Origin: Alphaproteobacteria bacterium
GTDB taxonomy: Bacteria > Pseudomonadota > Alphaproteobacteria > Rhodospirillales > Magnetospirillaceae
Assembly: GCA_015232485.1 (NCBI GenBank)
Contig: JADFZP010000002.1
Coordinates: 1 to 30,990, forward strand
Direction: 5' to 3'
Length of the DNA: 30,990 nt
Shown here: positions 1 to 6,681 of the stretch, in pieces
Layout of the letters: each line of letters opens with the position of its first letter
Position numbering within the stretch: position 1 is the stretch's first letter
Notes under the pieces: generated by a model
Told to the model about the DNA's origin: nothing
Databases searched by the model: none
What the model saw: the letters and a program-made list of their open reading frames with translations, nothing else
Translations under genes and position numbers: made by a program

Positions 1-448
1 GAACGGCCGGGCGCGGCTGGCCGGACGGTTGCGCGCCGGGCAGCTTCAGATGCTGGCCGACCACGATGGTGTATGGCGGCGGCAAGTTGTTGAGCCCGGC
101 CAGGCCATCGACGCTCAGCCCATAGCGGCGCGCCACCGCGTAGAGCGTGTCGCCCGGCAGCACCACATGCGCCGACGCCACCGGCATGATCAGCACCTGC
201 CCGGCCGACAGCGCATAAGGCGCCGCCAAATCGTTGCGATGGATCAAATCGCGGAGCGATACCCTGTATTGCCGCGCCAGCCCATAGACGGTGTCGCCGC
301 GCTTGGCGGTCACCTGGACCGGCACCGCGCCACCGACTCGGGCGCGGTCGAACAGGGCCCCCTGATGGTCGTAGACGGGGGCCGGCGGGCCTTCACGTTG
401 GCAGGCGGCCAGAAGCACGAGCGCGGCGAGGACGAAGCGGCGGGTCAT
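1..448 (-). CDS. LysM-domain lipoprotein, probable NlpD/M23-type cell-wall factor (3' part outside window)
   Basis: The reading frame opens at an ATG at 448 and runs off the left edge without a stop, giving the first 149 residues. It starts with a lipoprotein signal: Arg-Arg, a hydrophobic core and a lipobox LLAAC with the lipidated Cys at residue 16. Two LysM modules follow, at about residues 46-90 and 94-138, each with the GDT-(V/L)Y-x-(L/V)-A-R-x-Y start and a terminal (I/L)-x-(M/L)-P. LysM domains bind peptidoglycan. In proteobacteria this layout (lipobox, LysM, proline-rich linker) usually precedes a LytM/M23 domain, as in NlpD, which activates septal amidases; that domain would lie outside the window, so the assignment is an inference. 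The gene starts 32 bases after the stop of the secreted-protein gene upstream and may be co-transcribed with it. Confidence 0.85.
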   Translation of the reverse strand, partial: MTRRFVLAALVLLAACQREGPPAPVYDHQGALFDRARVGGAVPVQVTAKRGDTVYGLARQYRVSLRDLIHRNDLAAPYALSAGQVLIMPVASAHVVLPGDTLYAVARRYGLSVDGLAGLNNLPPPYTIVVGQHLKLPGAQPSGQPRPAV

Positions 449-480
449 GGCCGCACTATACGAAGCATCGAGCCGCGCGC

Positions 481-942
481 CTAGCGCTTCGTCCGCGCCT
501 CGTCGCAGGCGTCTTCAAGCGCCGCCTGATCGGGGTGCGTCAGCGGCTGGCCGTTGTAATAGGCCCTGCCGTCGCGGACCTCGACCAGCCCCATCGAGAC
601 GGCGCCGGAATACGTCCCCGCCGGAACGTCCAGGCGGTCCTCGAGGTCGAGTTCCAATTCGATGATTTGATCCCGTGGCAGCACCAATTGCGCGCCGCCG
701 CCGGCATCGGCGGGGGCCACCGGGCGCCCCTCGGCATCGACACCCGGTCGATAGGCGACGTCGGCGTCGGGGGTGTGGCCGACCAGTTCGCGGCAATCGC
801 CTTCGGTGATCCGTATGCCCGCGCCAAATCCGCCAACGGCGGAGGCGCCATAGCCGCCACGGGCCAACTCGGCGGAGGCCGGCGGCGCCACGGCGGCGGC
901 GAGCAACGCGGCGGCCCCGAGCACGATCCTGGCAACGGTCAT
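481..942 (-). CDS. Small secreted protein of unknown function
   Basis: This encodes 153 residues with a typical Sec signal peptide (Arg5, hydrophobic core, predicted cleavage after PASA at about residue 24). The mature part begins with a Gly/Ala-rich stretch and contains two cysteines, in DCREL and DACDE, that could pair in the periplasm. The middle has a DVAYRPGVD-(x)n-RPVAPAD segment, and the second half looks like beta structure (IIELELDLEDRL, then VSMGLVEVRDGRAYYNGQPL). I do not recognise a named domain. The ATG at 942 is preferred over the in-frame GTG at 945; a G-rich stretch lies just upstream. It is divergent from the purine permease gene and precedes the LysM lipoprotein on the same strand, suggesting an envelope role, but that is only context. 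Confidence 0.75.
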   Translation of the reverse strand: MTVARIVLGAAALLAAAVAPPASAELARGGYGASAVGGFGAGIRITEGDCRELVGHTPDADVAYRPGVDAEGRPVAPADAGGGAQLVLPRDQIIELELDLEDRLDVPAGTYSGAVSMGLVEVRDGRAYYNGQPLTHPDQAALEDACDEARTKR

Positions 943-1059
943 CACATCATCCCCCCTCGGAAACCCCCCGAATCGTGCCGCAAGAACGGGCCGCGATCAA
1001 GCACGACAGAGATGCCGGCGCCCGGCATAATGCGCGAATCGACAAGATGGGGGAACGTC

Positions 1060-2349
1060 ATGTTCGATCGCTGGTTCGCGCTGGCCGACAACGGCACCAC
1101 GGCGCGGCGCGAGATGCTTGCCGGCGCGACCACCTTTCTGACCATGGCCTACATCATTTTCGTCAATCCGGCGATGCTGGCCGAGGCCGGCATGGACCAC
1201 GGCGCGGTGTTCGTCGCCACCTGCCTGGCCGCCGCGATCGGCTCGCTGATCATGGGCCTGTTGGCCAATTACCCGATCGCGCTGGCGCCGGGCATGGGCA
1301 TGAACGCGTTCTTCGCCTACACCGTGGTCATCGGCATGGGCCATTCCTGGCAAGTCGCCCTGGGCTGCGTCTTTTTGTCGGGCGTGCTGTTCGTGGCGCT
1401 GAGCCTGTTCAAGGTTCGGGAATGGGTGATCGACGGCGTGCCGCGTTCGATGCGGATGTCGATCGGAGCCGGCATCGGCCTGCTGCTCGGTTTCATCGCC
1501 TTGACCAACGCCGGCATCGTGGTGGCCCACCCAACCACCTTCCTCACCTTGGGGAAATTGGGCGCGCCGGGCGCCCTGCTGGCCGCGCTGGGCTTTTTGA
1601 CGATCATCGCGCTGGAGGCCCGACGGGTACCCGGCGCGGTGATGATCGGCATCCTGGCGGTCACCTTCCTGGCGATGGCGGCGGGGCTGATCCCGTGGGG
1701 CGGGCTGGCCGCGATACCGCCCAGGATCGCCCCCACCCTGTTCGCCATGGACATCATGGGCGCCTTGCGGCCCGATCTGATCGCGGTGATCTTCGCGATG
1801 CTGTTCATGGACGTGTTCGATACGGCGGGCAGCCTGATCGGCACCGGCCAAGCCGCCGGGCTGCTCGACCGCGACGGCAAGCTGCCGCGAATCGGGCCGG
1901 CGCTGCTGGCCGACAGCGCCGCCACGGTGATCGGCGCGGCGCTGGGCACCTCGAACACCACCAGCTATATCGAAAGCCTGTCGGGCATCCGCGCCGGCGG
2001 CCGCACCGGCCTGACCGCCGTGGCCGCCGCCGGCTGCTTCCTGCTCGCCCTGTTCTTCGCGCCACTGGCCGGCGCCGTGCCGGCCTACGCCACGGCCGCC
2101 GCCCTGTTCTACGTCGCCTGCGTGATGTCGAAGAGTCTGGTCGCGCTGGATTGGGACGATATCACCGAATACGGCCCGGCCATGGTCGCGGCGATTTCAA
2201 TCCCGCTGACCTTCTCGATCGCCACCGGGATCGGGCTGGCCTTCGTCTCCTATGCGGCGGTCAAGCTGGTCGCCGGCCGCGCCGCCCATGTCGGAATCGC
2301 CACTTGGCTGATTGCCGCCGCCTTCGCCCTGAAGTTCGCCTTCATGTAA
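1060..2349 (+). CDS. azgA: Adenine/hypoxanthine/guanine permease, AzgA (NCS2) family
   Basis: This is a 429-residue polytopic inner-membrane transporter, the normal AzgA length, predicted to import purine bases with protons. Visible hallmarks are the N-terminal RREMLAGATTFLTMAYIIFVNP segment (about residues 16-37), LAPGMGMNAFF (75-85), FMDVFDTAGSLIGT (from about 249) and GTSNTTSYIES (from about 296). The last two carry the Asp and Glu/Asn residues of the purine-binding site in the family. The ATG at 1060 is chosen because a G-rich ribosome site (GGGGGA) lies six bases upstream and the family N-terminus starts here; a longer open frame back to 535 is only a shadow of the opposite gene. It stands alone, transcribed away from the secreted-protein gene. 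The exact base specificity cannot be told from the sequence. Confidence 0.9.
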   Translation: MFDRWFALADNGTTARREMLAGATTFLTMAYIIFVNPAMLAEAGMDHGAVFVATCLAAAIGSLIMGLLANYPIALAPGMGMNAFFAYTVVIGMGHSWQVALGCVFLSGVLFVALSLFKVREWVIDGVPRSMRMSIGAGIGLLLGFIALTNAGIVVAHPTTFLTLGKLGAPGALLAALGFLTIIALEARRVPGAVMIGILAVTFLAMAAGLIPWGGLAAIPPRIAPTLFAMDIMGALRPDLIAVIFAMLFMDVFDTAGSLIGTGQAAGLLDRDGKLPRIGPALLADSAATVIGAALGTSNTTSYIESLSGIRAGGRTGLTAVAAAGCFLLALFFAPLAGAVPAYATAAALFYVACVMSKSLVALDWDDITEYGPAMVAAISIPLTFSIATGIGLAFVSYAAVKLVAGRAAHVGIATWLIAAAFALKFAFM

Positions 2350-2409
2350 AATTAAGGTTAACCAACGCAACAATTCGCAAAATTTGGATCGACTCCTGGA
2401 ACGAAATTT

Positions 2410-2557
2410 CGTAATCTCCAGTTAGCCCAGTGATGGGCCTCTAGCTCAAGTTTGGGGAGGTTCCGCCGAACAAGCGCCTTTAGGCTGCGACGGCGGACGG
2501 GAGCGAAGGGCAAGTTGAAATAACGGGGCCGTGGTGACGCGGCCCCGTTATTTTTTT
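2410..2557 (+). ncRNA. ssrS: Probable 6S RNA (SsrS), 5' end approximate
   Basis: This intergenic segment has no ORF but holds a structured element ending in a perfect intrinsic terminator. Its core is a hairpin at 2460-2498: GTTCCGCCG pairs (one bulged T) with CGGCGGAC at 2491-2498, and inside it lies GCGCCTTTAGGCTGCGA. This matches the central-bubble hairpin of E. coli 6S RNA, where GTCCGTC and GACGAC enclose AGCCTTAAAACTGC, in both layout and sequence. 6S RNA mimics an open promoter and sequesters the housekeeping RNA polymerase in stationary phase. The total length of about 150 nt suits alphaproteobacterial 6S. I could not draw the closing stem convincingly by eye, and the 5' end is a guess near the AT-rich stretch at 2400-2420. 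Other structured small RNAs remain possible. Confidence 0.6.
2519..2557. terminator. Bidirectional intrinsic terminator between 6S-like RNA and tag
   Basis: A 13-bp perfect stem (arms 2519-2531 and 2540-2552, loop of 8) is followed on the plus strand by a run of T at 2551-2557. On the minus strand the arm also ends in TT with an A/T flank, so it can serve tag as well. The TAA stop of tag (2548-2550) lies inside the stem. Confidence 0.9.
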
Positions 2558-3084
2558 GTCCAGGGCGGAGCCAAGGCGGCGATCCGCGCCGCCACCGGGC
2601 AGTCGTCGCGATGGGCGCCGGGCAGATATCCGATGCTGGTCAGGAACTCGCCGACCACCTCGCCGCCCATGAATTTGAAGGTGGCGCGGAACAGCTTGAT
2701 CCAGTCCTCGCGGGGCCGCGGGTGGTGCGCCCCGATCCAGGCGGCGAAGGAGCCGTGGGCTTCGACCAGCGCCAAAAGCCGGCGGGCGTTCTCGATGGTG
2801 GCTTGGATTTTCAGCCGGTTGCGGATGATTCCGGCGTCGTCCATCAGCCGGGCGATTTCGGGCTCGCCCCAGCCGGCCACCACGGCGGGGTCGAAGCCGT
2901 GGAAGGCTTCGACCAGGGCGGGCCGCTTCTTCAGCACGATCAACCAGGACAGCCCGGCCTGGAACACTTCCAGCGTCAGCCGCTCGAACAGCGCCGAGTC
3001 GCCCTCCAGCGGGAAGCCGTATTCGTGGTCGTGATACGGACCGTGGACCGGGTGGCCCACCGCCGCCGCGCAGTAGGAGGTCAC
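2548..3084 (-). CDS. tag: DNA-3-methyladenine glycosylase I
   Basis: This 178-residue protein is predicted to excise 3-methyladenine from alkylated DNA (base excision repair). It shows the family features: Cys5 and the YHDxE motif with His18 near the N-terminus, FQAGLSW (41-47) containing the substrate-stacking Trp47 and preceded by the catalytic-pocket Glu39, and a C-terminal AHRDDC pair (His158, Cys162). With Cys5 and His18 these form the zinc site. It starts with GTG at 3084, overlapping the TGA of mce (GTGA), with GGAG seven bases upstream, so translation is probably coupled. It departs from the E. coli type at two pocket positions: Trp6 is replaced by Ala and the EWG motif reads EYG. It is the last gene of the nuo-birA-coaX-rnj-mce-tag array. 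Confidence 0.9.
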   Translation of the reverse strand: MTSYCAAAVGHPVHGPYHDHEYGFPLEGDSALFERLTLEVFQAGLSWLIVLKKRPALVEAFHGFDPAVVAGWGEPEIARLMDDAGIIRNRLKIQATIENARRLLALVEAHGSFAAWIGAHHPRPREDWIKLFRATFKFMGGEVVGEFLTSIGYLPGAHRDDCPVAARIAALAPPWTKK

Positions 3085-3485
3085 GCCTGCTCCAACTCGA
3101 CCAGGGTGCCCAGGAAGTCCTTGGGGTGCAGGAACAGCACCGGCTTGTCGTGGGCGCCGATCTTGGGCTGGCCGTCGCCCAACACGCGGGCGCCGGTCGC
3201 CTTCATCTGGTCGCGGGCGGCCAGGATGTCTTCGACCTCGAAACAGACGTGATGGACTCCGCCCGCCGGATTCTTGTCGAGAAAGCCGCGAATCGGCGAC
3301 GACTCGCCCAGCGGGTGGAGCAGTTCGATCTTGGTGTTGGGCAGGGTCACGAAGACCACCGTGACGCCGTGCGCCGGCTGCGGCACCGGCGCCGAGACGG
3401 TGCCGCCCAGGGTGTCGCGGTAAAGCCTCGTCGCCGCCTCCAGGTCGGGGACGGCGATGGCGACATGATTGAGTTTGCCGATCAT
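3081..3485 (-). CDS. mce: Methylmalonyl-CoA epimerase
   Basis: This 134-residue vicinal-oxygen-chelate (glyoxalase-fold) protein interconverts the (2R) and (2S) epimers of methylmalonyl-CoA, linking propionyl-CoA carboxylase to methylmalonyl-CoA mutase. It has the two-module layout of the family with metal ligands at expected places: His7 in LNHVAIAVPDL, Glu54 in KIELLHPLG, His79 in GVHHVCFEVED and Glu130 in GTLVELE. The ATG at 3485 has GGAG at the right distance; an in-frame TTG at 3500 would add five residues but lacks support. It lies 22 bases after rnj and overlaps tag. Biotin ligase (birA) and pantothenate kinase (coaX) upstream in the same array fit a biotin- and CoA-dependent pathway. 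Another VOC enzyme is possible but less likely. Confidence 0.88.
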   Translation of the reverse strand: MIGKLNHVAIAVPDLEAATRLYRDTLGGTVSAPVPQPAHGVTVVFVTLPNTKIELLHPLGESSPIRGFLDKNPAGGVHHVCFEVEDILAARDQMKATGARVLGDGQPKIGAHDKPVLFLHPKDFLGTLVELEQA

Positions 3486-3507
3486 GCTTTGGGTCTCCAA
3501 GAGTTTG

Positions 3508-5163
3508 TCAAACCCGGATCAGATGGACGTCGGTCACCGGCTTCTTGCCCAGCGTCGCCTTGAGATGGCGGCGCACGGCCAGGCGCGCGGCTTCCCTGAG
3601 CACCGCGTCGTCGCGTCGGGCTTGCAGCGGCATTTCCTCGACCGCGTCGCGCACCGCGTCGACCACCGCCTCGTGCTCGCGCGCCTCGTGCTCGGCGTCG
3701 AGGATGCCCATCGCGGTGACCTGCGGATCGGCGAGCAGCCGGCCCATGCGGTCGATCACCAGGGTGACCACCGCCGAGCCATTGGCGATCATCCGGTGAC
3801 GATCGCGCATGATCTCGGAGTCGAGTCGCACCAAGCGGTTGCCATCCAGCGCCAGGCGGCCGGTGGGAACGTGGTCGATCACCTCGGGCCCGTCATCCGT
3901 CAGAAGCAGCATGGCGCCGTTCTCGATCACCGGGGCGTGCGCCACCTGGCACGACAGAGCCAGACGAGCGTGCTCTTCGAGATGGCGCCGCTCGCCATGC
4001 ACCGGCACCAGGATGCGCGGCCGCACGAGTTGATACATGTGGGCCAACTCGTCGCGCGCCGGATGACCCGAGACGTGGACGAATTCGTCACGCTCGGTCA
4101 CCACCTCGACGCCTAAGCGGGCGAGCATGTTCTGCAACTGGCCGATCGCCTTCTCGTTGCCCGGAATGATCCGCGACGAGAAGATCGTCACGTCGCCGCG
4201 CCCCAGCGTGACGTGCGGATGCTGGTCGGTGGCGATGCGCGACAGCGCGGCGCGCGGCTCGCCCTGGCTGCCGGTGCAGATGTAGAGCACCTTGTCCTCG
4301 GGCAAATACCCGGCGTCGTGCTCGTTGAGGAAGGCCGGCGTGCCCTTCAGATAGCCGTTCTTGCGCGCCGCCGCGTCGATGCGCCACAGCGAACGCCCGA
4401 CCAGCGCCACCTCGCGCCCATTGGCGAAGGCGGCGGCGGCGATGCTTTTCACCCGCGCCACGTTGGTGGCGAAGCAGGTCACCGCGACGCGGCGCTGGAA
4501 GCGGCCGATCAGGGGGATCAGATTGGCGCGGACATCGGCCTCGGAGCCCGACCAGCCCTCGGTGAAGACATTGGTCGAATCGCCCATCACGGCGAGCACG
4601 CCCTCGTCGCCCAGTTCGCGCAGCCGGGCCTCGTCGGCCACCTTGCCGACCTGCGGATCGGGGTCGAGCTTCCAGTCGCCGGTATGGAGAACCAGCCCGG
4701 CCGGCGTGCGAATGGCCAACGCGTTGGGCTCGGGAATCGAATGGGTCAGGGTCACGAACTCGACGTCGAACGGGCCGACCGTGAAGCGCCCGCCCAGCGG
4801 CACCACGGTGACCGGCACTTGGCCCGCGATGCCCGCCTCCTGCAACTTGCCGTGCAGCAGGTCGGCCGCGAACGGGCTGGCATAGACGGGGCAGCGCAGC
4901 CGCTTCCACAGATGGCCGATGGCGCCGAGATGGTCCTCGTGCCCATGGGTCACCACGATGCCGACCAGATCCTGGCGGCGGTCGGCGATGAAGGCGGGAT
5001 CGGCCATGAAGACGTCGATGCTGGGCATCGTGTCGTCTCCGAACGACACGCCCAGATCGACGATCAGCCATTTGCCGCCGTAGCCGTACAAATTGAGGTT
5101 CATGCCGATCTCGCCCGCCCCTCCCAGGGGCAGGAAGATCAGCCCGTCTTTATCCTGGGTCAT
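3508..5163 (-). CDS. rnj: Ribonuclease J (metallo-beta-lactamase/beta-CASP RNase)
   Basis: This 551-residue protein is a cytoplasmic RNase acting as a 5'-to-3' exonuclease and endonuclease in mRNA decay and rRNA maturation. The metallo-beta-lactamase core shows the zinc motif THGHEDHLGA (His73, His75, Asp77, His78), then HSIPE (141-145) and HTGDWK (160-165) for the remaining ligands. The beta-CASP insert follows (DSTNV, CTGSQGEP, FSSRIIPGNE), and HVSGHPARDEL and LVPVHGERRHL close the nuclease core. About 100 C-terminal residues form the usual RNase J tail. The length is normal. Its ATG overlaps the TGA of coaX as ATGA, indicating translational coupling. RNase J is common in alphaproteobacteria, often next to coaX/birA as here. 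Confidence 0.95.
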   Translation of the reverse strand: MTQDKDGLIFLPLGGAGEIGMNLNLYGYGGKWLIVDLGVSFGDDTMPSIDVFMADPAFIADRRQDLVGIVVTHGHEDHLGAIGHLWKRLRCPVYASPFAADLLHGKLQEAGIAGQVPVTVVPLGGRFTVGPFDVEFVTLTHSIPEPNALAIRTPAGLVLHTGDWKLDPDPQVGKVADEARLRELGDEGVLAVMGDSTNVFTEGWSGSEADVRANLIPLIGRFQRRVAVTCFATNVARVKSIAAAAFANGREVALVGRSLWRIDAAARKNGYLKGTPAFLNEHDAGYLPEDKVLYICTGSQGEPRAALSRIATDQHPHVTLGRGDVTIFSSRIIPGNEKAIGQLQNMLARLGVEVVTERDEFVHVSGHPARDELAHMYQLVRPRILVPVHGERRHLEEHARLALSCQVAHAPVIENGAMLLLTDDGPEVIDHVPTGRLALDGNRLVRLDSEIMRDRHRMIANGSAVVTLVIDRMGRLLADPQVTAMGILDAEHEAREHEAVVDAVRDAVEEMPLQARRDDAVLREAARLAVRRHLKATLGKKPVTDVHLIRV

Positions 5164-5936
5164 CTGGCCTTCGCGTTTCGGCGGTGAATTTCGAGCAGCC
5201 CTCTCAGGGTGAGGTCGGGATGCAGATGTTGTATGGCGTCGGTGGCATCAAGGAACAAGGGCGCCAGCCCGCCGGTGGCGACCACCGTCATCGGCGCGCC
5301 GAACTCGGCCTGGATGCGGTGGACCAGCCCCTCGATCAGCCCGACATAGCCCCAGAACACGCCCGACTGCATGGCCGGCACGGTGGCCTTGCCGATCACT
5401 TGGCGCGGCCGGCCGACCGCGACGCGCGGCAGCTTGGCGGCCGCCATGTGCAGCGCCTCGAGCGACAGGTTGATGCCGGGCGCGATGGCGCCGCCGCAAT
5501 AATTGCCCACCTCGTCGACCACGTCGAAGGTGGTCGCGGTGCCGAAATCGATGACGATCAGCGGTCCCTTGAAGAAGCGGTGCGCGGCGATCGCGTTGAC
5601 CAACCGGTCGGCGCCCACTTCCTCGGGCCGGTCGAGCAGCACCTCGATGCCCAGATCGACCCCGTCATCGCCGACCACCAGCGGCTCGCAGCGGAAATAC
5701 TTGCGGCACAGGGTTTTCAGCGAGAACACCATGGCCGGCACCACCGAGGCGACGATGGCCGCGTCGATCGATTCGCGGGCCAGCCCCTCGATCGCCATCA
5801 ACTGGGTCAGCCAGACGCCGAACTCGTCGGCCGTGCGGTTGGTGTCGGACGACGCGCGCCATTCGCCGCGCACCTCGTCGCCGTCGAACACCGCGAAAAC
5901 CACGTTGGTGTTGCCCGAATCGATCGCCAGCAGCAT
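5160..5936 (-). CDS. coaX: Type III pantothenate kinase
   Basis: This 258-residue enzyme phosphorylates pantothenate with ATP, the first step of coenzyme A synthesis; type III kinases are not feedback-inhibited by CoA. Sequence marks are the N-terminal phosphate-binding DSGNTN (6-11), GADR (108-111), DFGTATTFD (130-138), GGAIAPGINLSLEAL (148-162) and TGGLAPLF (221-228), all typical of the ASKHA-fold CoaX family. The ATG at 5936 gives the canonical MLLAIDSGNTN start; the open frame continues upstream only as a shadow of birA. It begins four bases after the birA stop and ends in an ATGA overlap with rnj, so it sits inside a tight operon. Confidence 0.95.
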   Translation of the reverse strand: MLLAIDSGNTNVVFAVFDGDEVRGEWRASSDTNRTADEFGVWLTQLMAIEGLARESIDAAIVASVVPAMVFSLKTLCRKYFRCEPLVVGDDGVDLGIEVLLDRPEEVGADRLVNAIAAHRFFKGPLIVIDFGTATTFDVVDEVGNYCGGAIAPGINLSLEALHMAAAKLPRVAVGRPRQVIGKATVPAMQSGVFWGYVGLIEGLVHRIQAEFGAPMTVVATGGLAPLFLDATDAIQHLHPDLTLRGLLEIHRRNAKAR

Positions 5937-5940
5937 CGAA

Positions 5941-6681
5941 TCACCTTGTCCCGAAAAAGACGTCGCCGGCCAGCACGCGCCGTCGCTCGCCGTTTGGCGG
6001 ATCGAGCAGCAACGCCCCCTGCCCGTCAAGCCCGGCGAACAGGCCGGACAAGGTTTCTCCGGGAAGACGGATCTCGGCGGTGGCGCCCAGCCCGGCGGCG
6101 CGCTCAAGCCAAGCCTCGCGAACCGGCGCGAAACCCTCGGCGGCCCAGCGGGCGAACCAGATGGCGAAGCGGTCGCAGAACGCGGAAAGTACCTCGAAGG
6201 CGTCGCCCCGGAAGCCGAACTCGGCCAAGCTGGCGGCCGGGTGCAGGGCTTGCTCGGGCGCCTCGCGCACGTCGACGCCGACGCCCAGCACCAGAAGATC
6301 GTCCCGCTCGACGGTCTCCAGCAACATGCCGGCCACCTTGCGTCCGTCCACCAGCACGTCGTTGGGCCATTTGCAGGCCACCTTGGCGTCGATCAGCCCG
6401 GCCAACGCCTCGGCCAGCGACAGGCCGGCCGCGAAGGAAAGCTGCGCCGCCTCGGCCAGCGGCCGTCCGGGCGCCACGATCAGCGAGCAGTGGAGATTGC
6501 CGCGCGGACTGACCCAGGGCCGCCCGCGCCGGCCGCGACCGGCCGTCTGCAGGGCGGCGGTGACCACCGTGAAATGGCCGGACCCGCCGAGCGCCAGACG
6601 CCGCGCCTCGTCATTGGTGCTGCCGACGCTGTCCAGGGCAACCAGCGTGAAGCCCGCCGGCAGGGCGGGCCCCCCGCTCAT
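5941..6681 (-). CDS. birA: Biotin--[acetyl-CoA-carboxylase] ligase, monofunctional
   Basis: This 246-residue enzyme activates biotin as biotinyl-AMP and attaches it to biotin carboxyl carrier proteins. It shows DSVGSTNDEA (17-26), the adenylate-binding GRGRRGRPW (48-56), KWPNDVL (104-110) and the catalytic Lys115 in GRKVAGML, followed by the C-terminal cap domain. It has no N-terminal helix-turn-helix, so it is a group I ligase that cannot act as the biotin operon repressor. Its ATG overlaps the nuoN TGA as ATGA. The gene order nuoN-birA-coaX is conserved in many alphaproteobacteria. Its likely clients are acetyl-CoA and propionyl-CoA carboxylases encoded elsewhere; the latter fits with mce downstream. 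Confidence 0.95.
   Translation of the reverse strand: MSGGPALPAGFTLVALDSVGSTNDEARRLALGGSGHFTVVTAALQTAGRGRRGRPWVSPRGNLHCSLIVAPGRPLAEAAQLSFAAGLSLAEALAGLIDAKVACKWPNDVLVDGRKVAGMLLETVERDDLLVLGVGVDVREAPEQALHPAASLAEFGFRGDAFEVLSAFCDRFAIWFARWAAEGFAPVREAWLERAAGLGATAEIRLPGETLSGLFAGLDGQGALLLDPPNGERRRVLAGDVFFGTR

Noticed and set aside
29..484. 151-residue plus-strand ORF at the left end
   Set aside because: It is antisense to the LysM lipoprotein frame, which has a lipobox and two clear LysM modules; the plus ORF is His/Arg/Gln-rich, as reverse frames in GC-rich DNA usually are.
535..1059. N-terminal extension of the purine permease
   Set aside because: The extra residues are antisense to the secreted-protein gene, have no family match, and a good ribosome site with ATG exists at 1060.
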